Assembly (NCBI RefSeq): GCF_020554845.1
Contig: NZ_JAJCIA010000006.1
Span: 1-64,000 of the forward strand
Source of the DNA: Blautia faecis
GTDB lineage: Bacteria; Bacillota; Clostridia; Lachnospirales; Lachnospiraceae
DNA: 64,000 nucleotides
Direction: 5' to 3'
Both the position numbers and the translations under genes were made by a program. Below are positions 9,219-16,903 of the stretch, one piece after another (position 1 is the stretch's first letter; each line of letters begins with the position of its first letter). Under the pieces are notes generated by a model. The model made no database searches, was not told where the DNA came from, and was given only the letters and a program-made list of their open reading frames with translations.

Positions 9219-9412
9219 TCATGCTTCTTAAGTCCGTCAGATAAAGGTGGCTTGGAACTGTTTTTTGAGTTTTTGTTTAACTGCTCTTTCAGTTCTCGGA
9301 TGGTCTGGTTCAGACTTGTAATCTCAGCAGAAAGCTCAGCAATGCGAGCACTTTGTTCTTCGTTTTGCTTCATCAGAAAACGAACGAATTCTTCTGTGAT
9401 ATTAACTGGCAT
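9029..9412 (-). pseudogene. IS66 transposase start fused in frame to acetyltransferase end
   Basis: Residues 1 to ~63 are the N-terminus of an IS66-type transposase (TnpC): a coiled coil ([16 protein letters not shown]) then the signature [13 protein letters not shown]. Residues ~66-127 are the left-handed beta-helix tail of a Maa/NodL-type sugar O-acetyltransferase ([15 protein letters not shown] ... [11 protein letters not shown]), nearly identical to the end of the intact gene at 37610-38194. The junction at about 9218 is in frame, so a 127-aa chimeric protein is encoded. Neither catalytic part is complete: no IS66 DDE domain and no acetyltransferase N-terminal half. Probably non-functional, although the fusion is open. 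Confidence 0.85.
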
Positions 9413-9629
9413 TCAGACCACCTTCTTTCCGCGATTTTTTATATTTCTATTGTAACGGAAATGCCGTAAAACAACCAGTCAGACAAAAAAGATACTTCCT
9501 TAATCCAATCCTCTAACGCCAGACCCTCTACAAAACTCTCGCGTATTATTCGTTACTACTATTATCCCTCTGATCCTCATTACAGCCATTGTTCCTTTGA
9601 CCTGCTATAACAAAATGGCACAAAAAGCA

Positions 9630-9658
9630 TTGATTTTATAGACCAATTAGTCTATTCT
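9630..9658 (+). promoter_or_regulatory. Promoter with TetR-type operator
   Basis: TTGATT, 17 bases, TATTCT lies about 35 bases before the DUF3786 gene. The spacer holds a perfect inverted repeat TAGAC-CAATTA-GTCTA (9639-9654), the size and style of TetR/AcrR operators. A truncated TetR gene follows the DUF3786 gene, so this was probably its autoregulatory site. Confidence 0.6.
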
Positions 9659-9694
9659 AAAATAACTACAACAAAAATATTCTTGGAGGGGTAT

Positions 9695-10333
9695 ATGACG
9701 AAAGCTCTGACTAATTATGATAAAATAAAAATTTCTACAGCACATGTTTTCCTGCAATATAATCAGGCTACAATGATACATAAATATTCATTAGATTACA
9801 ATTCTGACTGGTTATATATTACTTTTATTAACCGTACCTATCGTATTAATCGAAAAACGGGAAGTGTTCAGTGGTCAGATAATGATTTTGAAATAATTCA
9901 TGAAGCCAATCACAATGAAGCAATGACTATTTATGATGTTTTATGTTATTCAAAGGATAGATGCCATCTGTCACATGAATTTATAAACATAAACAGCCTT
10001 TCCTCTGTCCGAACAGGAAATCTCTCAACGAGCAGCGGATTTTTTCAGAATACCGCTGACTTTTTTAACGGAAAAACCGTTGAATTGCGTAATGCCTGTA
10101 TAGCACTTTCCGGAAAGGAACTGGAAAAAGGAGATGTTGCTTTTAAATTAAATCTTTTTCCTTTTTTGCCGATTATCATTCGTTTCTGGGAAGCTGATGA
10201 TGAGTTCCCGGCAAGTCTTCAAATTCTTGCAGACAGGAATACTTTAGATTACATGCATTATGAAACGCTTATGTTTGCACTTACACATCTGTTTTCCAGA
10301 CTGAACGAGGAAATGCGAAATGAAAAAAGGTGA
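9695..10333 (+). CDS. DUF3786 domain protein
   Basis: 212 aa from ATG 9695, which follows TTGGAGGGGTAT; a TTG 12 bases upstream is in the ribosome site itself and is rejected. The C-terminal half has the DUF3786 hallmark FWEADDEFPASLQIL followed by DYMHYETLMFALTHLF. The family is cytoplasmic, of unknown function, and common in anaerobes. The stop overlaps the start of a TetR-type gene by 14 bases, so the two formed an operon under the operator at 9630-9658. Loss of the repressor downstream may leave this gene constitutively expressed (inference). Confidence 0.85.
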   Translation: MTKALTNYDKIKISTAHVFLQYNQATMIHKYSLDYNSDWLYITFINRTYRINRKTGSVQWSDNDFEIIHEANHNEAMTIYDVLCYSKDRCHLSHEFININSLSSVRTGNLSTSSGFFQNTADFFNGKTVELRNACIALSGKELEKGDVAFKLNLFPFLPIIIRFWEADDEFPASLQILADRNTLDYMHYETLMFALTHLFSRLNEEMRNEKR

Positions 10334-10493
10334 AGAATCCAGACAACTCCTGATTGAGTGTGCGGCTGAATTATTATGGAAAAATGGATATTCTGCTACT
10401 GGAATCAGCGAAATTCTCAAACAAACAGACCTTCCAGTAAGAAAAAATATGATTGAAATGTACCTGGAATACCGGTCATATCATGGCATCTGA
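10320..10493 (+). pseudogene. Truncated TetR/AcrR regulator (HTH only)
   Basis: The 57-aa frame MKKGEESRQLLIECAAELLW...GISEILKQTDLP is a TetR HTH. It breaks off where the family continues with a KGSFYHYF-type recognition helix and switches to unrelated KNMIEMYLEYRSYHGI. The ligand-binding and dimerisation domain is absent, so it should not bind DNA stably. It overlaps the end of the DUF3786 gene. Confidence 0.8.
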
Positions 10494-10512
10494 AAGGAAC
10501 TTATGTAAGTTC

Positions 10513-10546
10513 TGAAAAAATATTTTTGGGGAGGGAATCCTCCCCA
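10513..10546 (-). terminator. Terminator downstream of the two-SBP-domain hybrid kinase
   Basis: On the minus strand the GC-rich stem GGGGAGG/CCTCCCC is followed by AAAAATATTTTTT, about 105 bases after the kinase stop. Confidence 0.55.
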
Positions 10547-10651
10547 TTCTTATATCGTGGTACTTTCAAAGATTAAATTGTTAAAGCACTCTTTAAAGAA
10601 AAAAGTCCTATGCAATTTTCCAGAGTGGCACTCCATTAGTATAACATGCAA

Positions 10652-13519
10652 TTAATATTTTTCCTGCTGCCTTATTACTTCTGATAATATTGACAGCAGC
10701 TTATCAGCCTGGACTGGCTTTGCTATATGTTCATTCATTCCGGCTGCAATAGCCTCCCGCTTATCTTCCTCAAATGCATTTGCTGTCATTGCAATGATTG
10801 GTATACACGCCTTGTCCTTATCTGGTAAATTTCTGATTTCCTGTGTTGCCTTATAACCGTCCATTTTAGGCATCTGGATATCCATGAGGATCACATCATA
10901 TGTTCCAACCGGCATTTGCATTATCCTGTTTACACACTGGATACCATCCTCCACACGTTCTGTTTTAAGACCTGCACGCTCAAGTATTGCTTCTGCAATC
11001 TCTGCATTCAGATCATTGTCCTCTGCCAAAAGGATATTCCTTCCCTCAAGTATTTCACTGCAGGATTCTGGATTTTCAGCATGTTTTTTTACATAATAGC
11101 TTTCATCCGCTATCCTGTGTTTTAGTGTTACAGTAAAAGTGCTGCCCTTTCCAAGCTCACTCTCCACATCGATTGTTCCACCGAGCAGATCAACATATTT
11201 CTTTACGATTGACATTCCAAGTCCGCTTCCTGTGATTTTGCTCTTCGTGGTGTTTCGTTCACGAGTGAATGCTTCGAAAATTTTTGACAGATAATCCTGG
11301 CTCATACCAATTCCGGTATCGCTCACCCTGGTCCTTACAATCATGTACCCAGGCTCCTCGCAGGGTAATTCATCTATATCTACCATAACAGAACCACCGG
11401 CTGGAGTATATTTTACGGCATTACTCAGGATGTTGACAAATATTTCTTTTACCTTGGTAGTATCTGTCAGTATATTTTCATGTTCTACATTTATTGTGTA
11501 ATGAAGAGCAAGATTCTTTTTCTTTGCTTCATCCTCAAATATTTCAAACAGAGTCTGCCGGATATCCTCAATCCGTCCATAGTTCTCATCAATTTCCATC
11601 CTTCCGCTCTCAATCCGAGCCATATCAAGTACATTATTTATGATTGACAGAAGAAGGTTTCCTGACTGCTGAAGTTTTTTTAAATGTTCTGAAGTTTCAG
11701 GCAAATCCTTTCCTTTCAGTTCATTCTCCATAAGCTGTGCATAGCCCAGAATTGCATTCATAGGAGTACGGATGTCATGTGACATATTGTTAAGGAAACG
11801 AGTCTTTGCCAGATTAGCTTCTTCTGCTTTTTTCAGAGCGATTTCCAACTTGTCATTAAGCTTTTGTGTATCATTTGCAGCAAGCTTTGCGACAGCTTCT
11901 GCTTTCCTTGCCTTCCGTAAAAGTACGAGGATAATACTAATGATAGTGAGTACAAAAAATCCTGCCGTAGCAAAAAAAGCAAGCATATTGTCTTTTACAA
12001 AATCCAAAAATGTTACCTTATCTGCTGTACTGTCATAAATAGCAAGTGCACTTGTAAGCATGTCAGACGGCATAGCCTTTAAGGTTTTATTCAATATTGA
12101 TAAGAGGGTTCCCTCTCCACTTCTAACTGCAAAGCATGCCTCCATTGTTTTTGTAAGTGGAATACTCTTGAAATTTTGACTGTTATCATATATTAGTGCC
12201 TGACTTGCGCCCATGAGGAAACAGTCTGCTTTTTCATGAATGACCATATCTGCTGCATCGTCAAGCGAATCACAATCTATAAGCTTCCATTGGGGATAAC
12301 TGAATGCAATATGCTGTTTTAAGGCATATTTTTCCCTGGGCACAGCTACAGTATACACCTTATTCTCATCAAATTTTTCCTCATCTGTTACCGCCATCAG
12401 GCTGTAGGTCCAGGCTGTGTTTGTAAGTGTATATCCGTTTTTTTCTGCAAAATATGGATTCCTGCCAGCATAAAAAATCATGTCAATCTCTCGTTCTTGT
12501 AAAGCCTGAAGCATTTCATCATATTCATCATATTCCTGTATATTAAATTCCAGTATCTGATTTCCCAGACAGTCTTTGGCATAAGAGAAATATTCTGCCA
12601 GCATACCGGTAAGTTTTCCAGTCTCTTCGTCCAGGGAAAATACTGCCGCATCATTACTCAGAAATCCGATCCGGATCCCATCATGTTCTTCCAACCAGGA
12701 CTTTTCTCCGCCTGTAAGACTTTGACAATAATCAAGCGTAAAATACTTTTTATACAGATCCGCCTTGAAAAAAGGACTATCCTGATCCAGCTGACGCATA
12801 GCCCAGTCCAACTCTGTCTTGATATCGCTGCGCTCTTTATTTATTACAAAATATATGCCGGATTTACCAATCGTGGTAACGGATGATATTCCCTGTTCAG
12901 ACCAGATGGATTCCTCCAGAGATACAAAACAATCGATTTCATGATTCGCTAATTTCTTTTCGACATCATCATCACTATTCACATTTACATGTTTTGTATG
13001 TATGCCATTCTTATTTTCCCATTCTGTCAGCATGATTTCAGGCTCAGTCCCCATGAGCACACCTACACGTTTCCCATCCATAGACTTGAAATCAGACGTC
13101 CCAATATCCGTATCCGATAAATCAGCATAAAGGATATATTTTTCCTCACCCATGGGTTCATCCGGGAAAAGCATCTTCTGTGCACGTTCATCGGTGTAAG
13201 AAATATCGCCCATGATATCAATCTCACCATTTTCAAGCTTATCAAAACAGTTGGACCAGTCACATTTCACATACTCAAATTTCCATCCGGTATAACCTGC
13301 CAGAGCCTGCATGAGCTCGTAGCCATAACCTCGTCTGACACCGTTTTTATCGACATAATTAAAGGTATCCTCAAATGAGCCGACACGGATGGTCTGTGGC
13401 TGTTTTTCATCATTATTCGTTTCAGCAGCCTGGCAGTGTACCGATAACATCATCCACATTCCCAGGACCACAAATATACATGCAAATAGTACGGCTGATT
13501 TTTTTCTACTTTTATCCAT
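10652..13519 (-). CDS. Hybrid histidine kinase with two periplasmic-type SBP domains
   Basis: 955 aa from ATG 13519 (AAGGA ten bases upstream; an in-frame ATG at 13537 is possible). Order: signal anchor; two type-3 solute-binding (PBPb) domains at about 42-260 and 280-490; membrane helix about 510-535; coiled coil; HisKA with SHDIRTP (His ~581); HATPase with NAVKYTPAGG, DTGIGMS and GSGLGM; receiver with AEDN, phosphoacceptor Asp ~880 in LMDIQMP, and KPV. It probably binds an amino acid or similar small solute outside and passes phosphate internally to its own receiver. No HPt domain or DNA-binding output is present. A cyclic-di-GMP riboswitch, terminator and receiver remnant lie upstream, so the ligand should gate its transcription. 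Confidence 0.93.
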   Translation of the reverse strand: MDKSRKKSAVLFACIFVVLGMWMMLSVHCQAAETNNDEKQPQTIRVGSFEDTFNYVDKNGVRRGYGYELMQALAGYTGWKFEYVKCDWSNCFDKLENGEIDIMGDISYTDERAQKMLFPDEPMGEEKYILYADLSDTDIGTSDFKSMDGKRVGVLMGTEPEIMLTEWENKNGIHTKHVNVNSDDDVEKKLANHEIDCFVSLEESIWSEQGISSVTTIGKSGIYFVINKERSDIKTELDWAMRQLDQDSPFFKADLYKKYFTLDYCQSLTGGEKSWLEEHDGIRIGFLSNDAAVFSLDEETGKLTGMLAEYFSYAKDCLGNQILEFNIQEYDEYDEMLQALQEREIDMIFYAGRNPYFAEKNGYTLTNTAWTYSLMAVTDEEKFDENKVYTVAVPREKYALKQHIAFSYPQWKLIDCDSLDDAADMVIHEKADCFLMGASQALIYDNSQNFKSIPLTKTMEACFAVRSGEGTLLSILNKTLKAMPSDMLTSALAIYDSTADKVTFLDFVKDNMLAFFATAGFFVLTIISIILVLLRKARKAEAVAKLAANDTQKLNDKLEIALKKAEEANLAKTRFLNNMSHDIRTPMNAILGYAQLMENELKGKDLPETSEHLKKLQQSGNLLLSIINNVLDMARIESGRMEIDENYGRIEDIRQTLFEIFEDEAKKKNLALHYTINVEHENILTDTTKVKEIFVNILSNAVKYTPAGGSVMVDIDELPCEEPGYMIVRTRVSDTGIGMSQDYLSKIFEAFTRERNTTKSKITGSGLGMSIVKKYVDLLGGTIDVESELGKGSTFTVTLKHRIADESYYVKKHAENPESCSEILEGRNILLAEDNDLNAEIAEAILERAGLKTERVEDGIQCVNRIMQMPVGTYDVILMDIQMPKMDGYKATQEIRNLPDKDKACIPIIAMTANAFEEDKREAIAAGMNEHIAKPVQADKLLSILSEVIRQQEKY

Positions 13520-13548
13520 ATTTTTTATTTCCTTCATCCGTTTGTGTT

Positions 13549-13668
13549 TTATGATGTTCCAAACACCAGGTCAAAAACAGCAAGTATTGTTTTTATATCA
13601 ATCGGTTTTGCAATATGTGCATTCATCCCTGTTGCTGTGTACTGCTGCTGTGTAATTTCCATCATCTC
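13549..13668 (-). pseudogene. Receiver-domain C-terminal remnant
   Basis: On the minus strand the frame reads ...TATGMNAHIAKPIDIKTILA...FGTS then stop at 13549. GMNAHIAKP is the conserved end of a kinase receiver domain (beta5 lysine). The phosphoacceptor region is missing. It lies between the riboswitch terminator and the kinase start, so the present leader appears to have formed by deletion of most of an earlier hybrid kinase gene. Confidence 0.75.
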
Positions 13669-13681
13669 TGCAATGCCCCGG

Positions 13682-13710
13682 GTGATAAAAACGCTGCCAA
13701 ACAGGCAGCG
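13682..13710 (-). terminator. Riboswitch expression-platform terminator, copy A
   Basis: CGCTGCC-TGTTT-GGCAGCG followed by TTTTTAT on the minus strand, starting about eight bases after the aptamer. Read-through is needed to reach the kinase gene. Confidence 0.85.
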
Positions 13711-13717
13711 CATCTCA

Positions 13718-13792
13718 TTTCATGCAACTGGCTGCCATTTTACAGGCCCTGTAGCTTTGCGTCGCAGACTTTCATCTGTTTTGCCGATTTCC
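13718..13792 (-). ncRNA. Cyclic-di-GMP-I (GEMM-I) riboswitch aptamer, copy A
   Basis: On the minus strand: CGGCAAAA, a hairpin CAGAU-GAAA-GUCUG with GNRA loop, then GACGCAAAGC, UACAGGGCC, and AUGGCAGCCAGUUGC. These are the ordered conserved blocks of the GEMM-I class, including the tetraloop and the GACGCAAAGC receptor strand. The G of CGGCAAA is retained, which favours c-di-GMP over the cGAMP-preferring variants, but this cannot be settled by reading. The base-closing stem looks short. A terminator follows at once, so it controls transcription; whether ligand turns it on or off is not clear from sequence. Confidence 0.88.
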
Positions 13793-13831
13793 ATATTAGA
13801 GCATTTAAAATTATACAAAAAAACTGATTTT

Positions 13832-13860
13832 ATTATACTCCCTTGCTCCACTTTACACAA
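13832..13860 (-). promoter_or_regulatory. Promoter of riboswitch copy A
   Basis: TTGTGT, 17 bases, TATAAT on the minus strand, about 40 bases before the aptamer. The same promoter with near-identical flanks precedes copy B. Confidence 0.8.
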
Positions 13861-13898
13861 GAAAAACCTCACCGCTTTAACGCTTAAAAATAATTTGA

Positions 13899-13939
13899 AA
13901 ACCTGCTAAAAAGTTGTTAACCGAACTTCTTAGCAGGTT
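13899..13939 (-). terminator. Terminator of the four-gene SBP/kinase operon
   Basis: AACCTGCTAAGAAGTT pairs with AACTTTTTAGCAGGTT around a short loop, just after the stop of the dCache kinase. T-runs occur on both sides, so it may also act on the other strand. Confidence 0.8.
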
Positions 13940-13946
13940 TTTATTA

Positions 13947-16898
13947 CTAATCTGTCAGATTATTTTGTAATGTACTGATCAATTCCTCTATAACGATTGG
14001 CTTGGATAAGAATCCATTCATACCGCATTCCAACGCTTTCTTTCTGTCCTCGTCAAAAGCATTGGCCGTCATGGCAAGGATGGTGATTCCTGCCAGTGCC
14101 GGATCCCTAAGGGCACGGATCTGCTTCGTGGCCTCATATCCGTTCATTACCGGCATCTGCACATCCATCAGCACCAGATCATAACCGCCCGGTTTCGACC
14201 TCTTGACCTTCTCTACTGCCTCTGCCCCATTTTCTGCAGTATCCACCAGGAAGCCATATTCATTAAGGATTTCCACCGCAATTTCACTGTTCAGCTCATT
14301 GTCTTCCACAAGCAATATACATTTGCCTCTGAAATCTGGGACTGCCGCCGGAAGAACAGGATTCTCCTGCTCAGCCTGATTCTGGCCAATGGCAGTCATC
14401 AGGGTATCTCTGATATCAGACATAAACAGAGGTTTCGCACAGAATGCAGTTACCCCTGCAGCCCTGGCTTCCACTTCGATGTCTGACCAGTCATAAGCAG
14501 TCAGAATAATAATCGGTGTATCGTCACCAAGACTGCGAATCTGTCTGGTGACCTCAATACCATTCATATCCGGCAGACGCCAGTCGATGATATAAGCATG
14601 GAAGGCATCCCCAAGCTCCATAGACTGTCGTGCACGCAGAACAGCCTCCTTACCGGAAAGTGTCCATTCCGAACGCATTCCAACCCTCACAAGCATTTTG
14701 GTCACGCTGTCACAGGTATTAAAATCGTCATCTACAACCAGAGCCTTAAGACCTTCCAGCTCTGCAATCTTCTCTATACGGTGATTCTCAGGCTGAGTCC
14801 GGAATGGCAGACGGACGATAAATTCGGTACCTTTCCCCTGCTCTGTCCGGACCTCAATGGTGCCGCCCATCATATCCACAATATTCTTGGTGATGGCCAT
14901 ACCAAGTCCTGTACCTTGAGTCCTGCTCACAGTGGAAGTCCGCTCCCTCTCAAAAGGAGAAAAGATCTTCTTCACGAATTCCTGACTCATGCCGATTCCG
15001 TTATCCTTTACCCGGATCTCGTACAGTTCACTGCCTCTTTGTAGCCCCGGATACTGTTTCAGCCGAACAGAAACGGTTCCGCCAGCAGGAGTAAACTTGA
15101 TCGCATTGGACAAAAGATTCAGCAGCACTTGATTCAGTCGTGTCTTATCACAATAGACATTCTCATTTGTCACATCCATGGCATCCATATAGAGCTCCAG
15201 CTGCTTCGCATGGATCTGCCCGCTGATGATCGTTTTCAGATCATGAAGCACATCCGACAGACTGACCTCCGTTTCTTCCAGATGGATCTTTCCACTCTCA
15301 ATCCGGCTCATATCCAGGATATCATTGATCAGGGAAAGCAGATGGTTACTGGAGGAAAGGATCTTGCCCAGATAATCCCGAACCCTGTTTTTATCATCAA
15401 TATTACTTACAGCCAGTGTGGTAAAACCGATGATTGCATTCATTGGTGTCCGGATATCGTGAGACATATTGGAAAGGAAGGTACTCTTTGCCCTGTTTGC
15501 AGTTTCCGCCGCACGGACTGCCTCAGAAAGTGCCTGGTTCATTTTCCAGTCAGCGGTACGGTCCGACATAACCAGGATATATTTCTTTTTTCCGTCTATC
15601 CCACTGCCCATTGCTATATTATGGAACCAGCGTTTTTCCCCTGTTTTCTGATGAACATATTCATAATCCCATTCTCTTTGTTCATTCACCTGGATTTCCT
15701 CCAGATAATTTTTCTCCGGATTTTCTTGTTCCTCTGGATGCAGTTTTCTCAGAACACGAATATCTTTACAGATCTGTTCTATCGTAATGCCCAGCAGCTT
15801 TTCCACATTCGGGCTGACGTAATCTGCATAATATGTTTTGGCATCCAGCATCAGGAAAACGTCATCCACATTCATTGACAGCTTTTGAAACAGTTCGTCT
15901 CTGTACCGGATCTGTGTGTCCTTTCTTCTAAGGCTTGTCCTGTTTTTTTGGATAATAAGGCTGATAAAAAAGACGGCAATACAGAACACAACAGAAGCTA
16001 CAAGGAACATTGTGTTACGCTGCAGACTGTTCATACTGGCATTGACAATATCCGCCTGTACAAGTCCCAGAAATACCCAGTCCTGAATATCCGATTTTTC
16101 ATAAACCAGATAATAGTTCCTTCCATCCAGATCTATCAGCAGCGCACCGGTATGTCCTGCTTTAAACTTCTCCGAAAGCTTATTGACCTCTTTCTCAGAC
16201 ATATCAGAATGCTCTCTCAGAACACCGAAGAAATTATATACATTCCCCCATGACTCAGAAGAATGATCGATCACAACACGGCCATCCGGATGAACAATAA
16301 AACTCTGTGCATTTCCATTGAAAGCAGAAATATCCAGTACATCTACGATATCAGAGTTTTCATAGGCAATGGCGATGGCATCATATTCAAATCCCTGATA
16401 GCTTCCATGGGCCCTGGGAGTGGCAAAAACAAGCAGCTGGGATTTTCCTGGAACTGCTGCATTTGATATCACATCATTTCCCTGCCGGATGTCCTCTTCA
16501 ATATCTTCCTGTAATCCAAGGTATCCGTTTTCCCCTGTCACCAGCTTATAGTTTCCGTCGGCTGACAGAAAAAAGAAATCCAAAAATCCGGCATCCTCCT
16601 GCGCATTCTTTATATAATGACGGATTTCATCTTCACTGGAGATATTTTGCAGATTCTCCCCCCATATATGGAGATAAGTCAGGTTCTTATCTGTCAGTTC
16701 CCTTAGCATATTATCAGACTGATGAAAAATCTCTGTCAGATGAGAAACGCTTTCCTCATAAATGGTTTTCGACACAAAGTCAAAATATCGAAAAACCATC
16801 AGAACAATTCCCAGTAAAACAGCTGTAAAGACAGCAATCCGGGATCGTTTTCCCATGCCAGGTTTCTTTCTGCCTTTATTACGATTCTTAATATCCAT
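13947..16898 (-). CDS. Hybrid histidine kinase with dCache, PAS and two receiver domains
   Basis: 983 aa from ATG 16898 (GAGGTGAGAAG upstream; a GTG at 16907 is less likely). Order: membrane helix ~20-40; extracytoplasmic dCache-like sensor ~45-290 (HPDGRVVIDHSSE); second helix ~295-318; PAS ~340-450 (YVSPNVEKLLG, then WDYEYVHQKTGEKRW); HisKA SHDIRTP (His ~480); HATPase; receiver 1 with Asp ~772 (IIDWRLPDMNG); receiver 2 with Asp ~912 (LMDVQMPVMNG). There is no HPt or output domain. It starts five bases after the upstream SBP lipoprotein, so that protein is the likely sensory partner. It is last in the riboswitch-controlled operon. Confidence 0.93.
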   Translation of the reverse strand: MDIKNRNKGRKKPGMGKRSRIAVFTAVLLGIVLMVFRYFDFVSKTIYEESVSHLTEIFHQSDNMLRELTDKNLTYLHIWGENLQNISSEDEIRHYIKNAQEDAGFLDFFFLSADGNYKLVTGENGYLGLQEDIEEDIRQGNDVISNAAVPGKSQLLVFATPRAHGSYQGFEYDAIAIAYENSDIVDVLDISAFNGNAQSFIVHPDGRVVIDHSSESWGNVYNFFGVLREHSDMSEKEVNKLSEKFKAGHTGALLIDLDGRNYYLVYEKSDIQDWVFLGLVQADIVNASMNSLQRNTMFLVASVVFCIAVFFISLIIQKNRTSLRRKDTQIRYRDELFQKLSMNVDDVFLMLDAKTYYADYVSPNVEKLLGITIEQICKDIRVLRKLHPEEQENPEKNYLEEIQVNEQREWDYEYVHQKTGEKRWFHNIAMGSGIDGKKKYILVMSDRTADWKMNQALSEAVRAAETANRAKSTFLSNMSHDIRTPMNAIIGFTTLAVSNIDDKNRVRDYLGKILSSSNHLLSLINDILDMSRIESGKIHLEETEVSLSDVLHDLKTIISGQIHAKQLELYMDAMDVTNENVYCDKTRLNQVLLNLLSNAIKFTPAGGTVSVRLKQYPGLQRGSELYEIRVKDNGIGMSQEFVKKIFSPFERERTSTVSRTQGTGLGMAITKNIVDMMGGTIEVRTEQGKGTEFIVRLPFRTQPENHRIEKIAELEGLKALVVDDDFNTCDSVTKMLVRVGMRSEWTLSGKEAVLRARQSMELGDAFHAYIIDWRLPDMNGIEVTRQIRSLGDDTPIIILTAYDWSDIEVEARAAGVTAFCAKPLFMSDIRDTLMTAIGQNQAEQENPVLPAAVPDFRGKCILLVEDNELNSEIAVEILNEYGFLVDTAENGAEAVEKVKRSKPGGYDLVLMDVQMPVMNGYEATKQIRALRDPALAGITILAMTANAFDEDRKKALECGMNGFLSKPIVIEELISTLQNNLTD

Positions 16899-16903
16899 TC
16901 TTC

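Noticed and set aside
15129..15878. Plus-strand open frame of 249 codons
   Set aside because: It lies wholly antisense to the dCache hybrid kinase, has no ribosome site and no recognisable domain; a shadow of the real gene.
13947..16898. Considered GGDEF/EAL domains in the riboswitch-controlled genes
   Set aside because: None of the five products contains GGDEF, EAL or HD-GYP motifs, so direct feedback on c-di-GMP levels by these genes is not supported.
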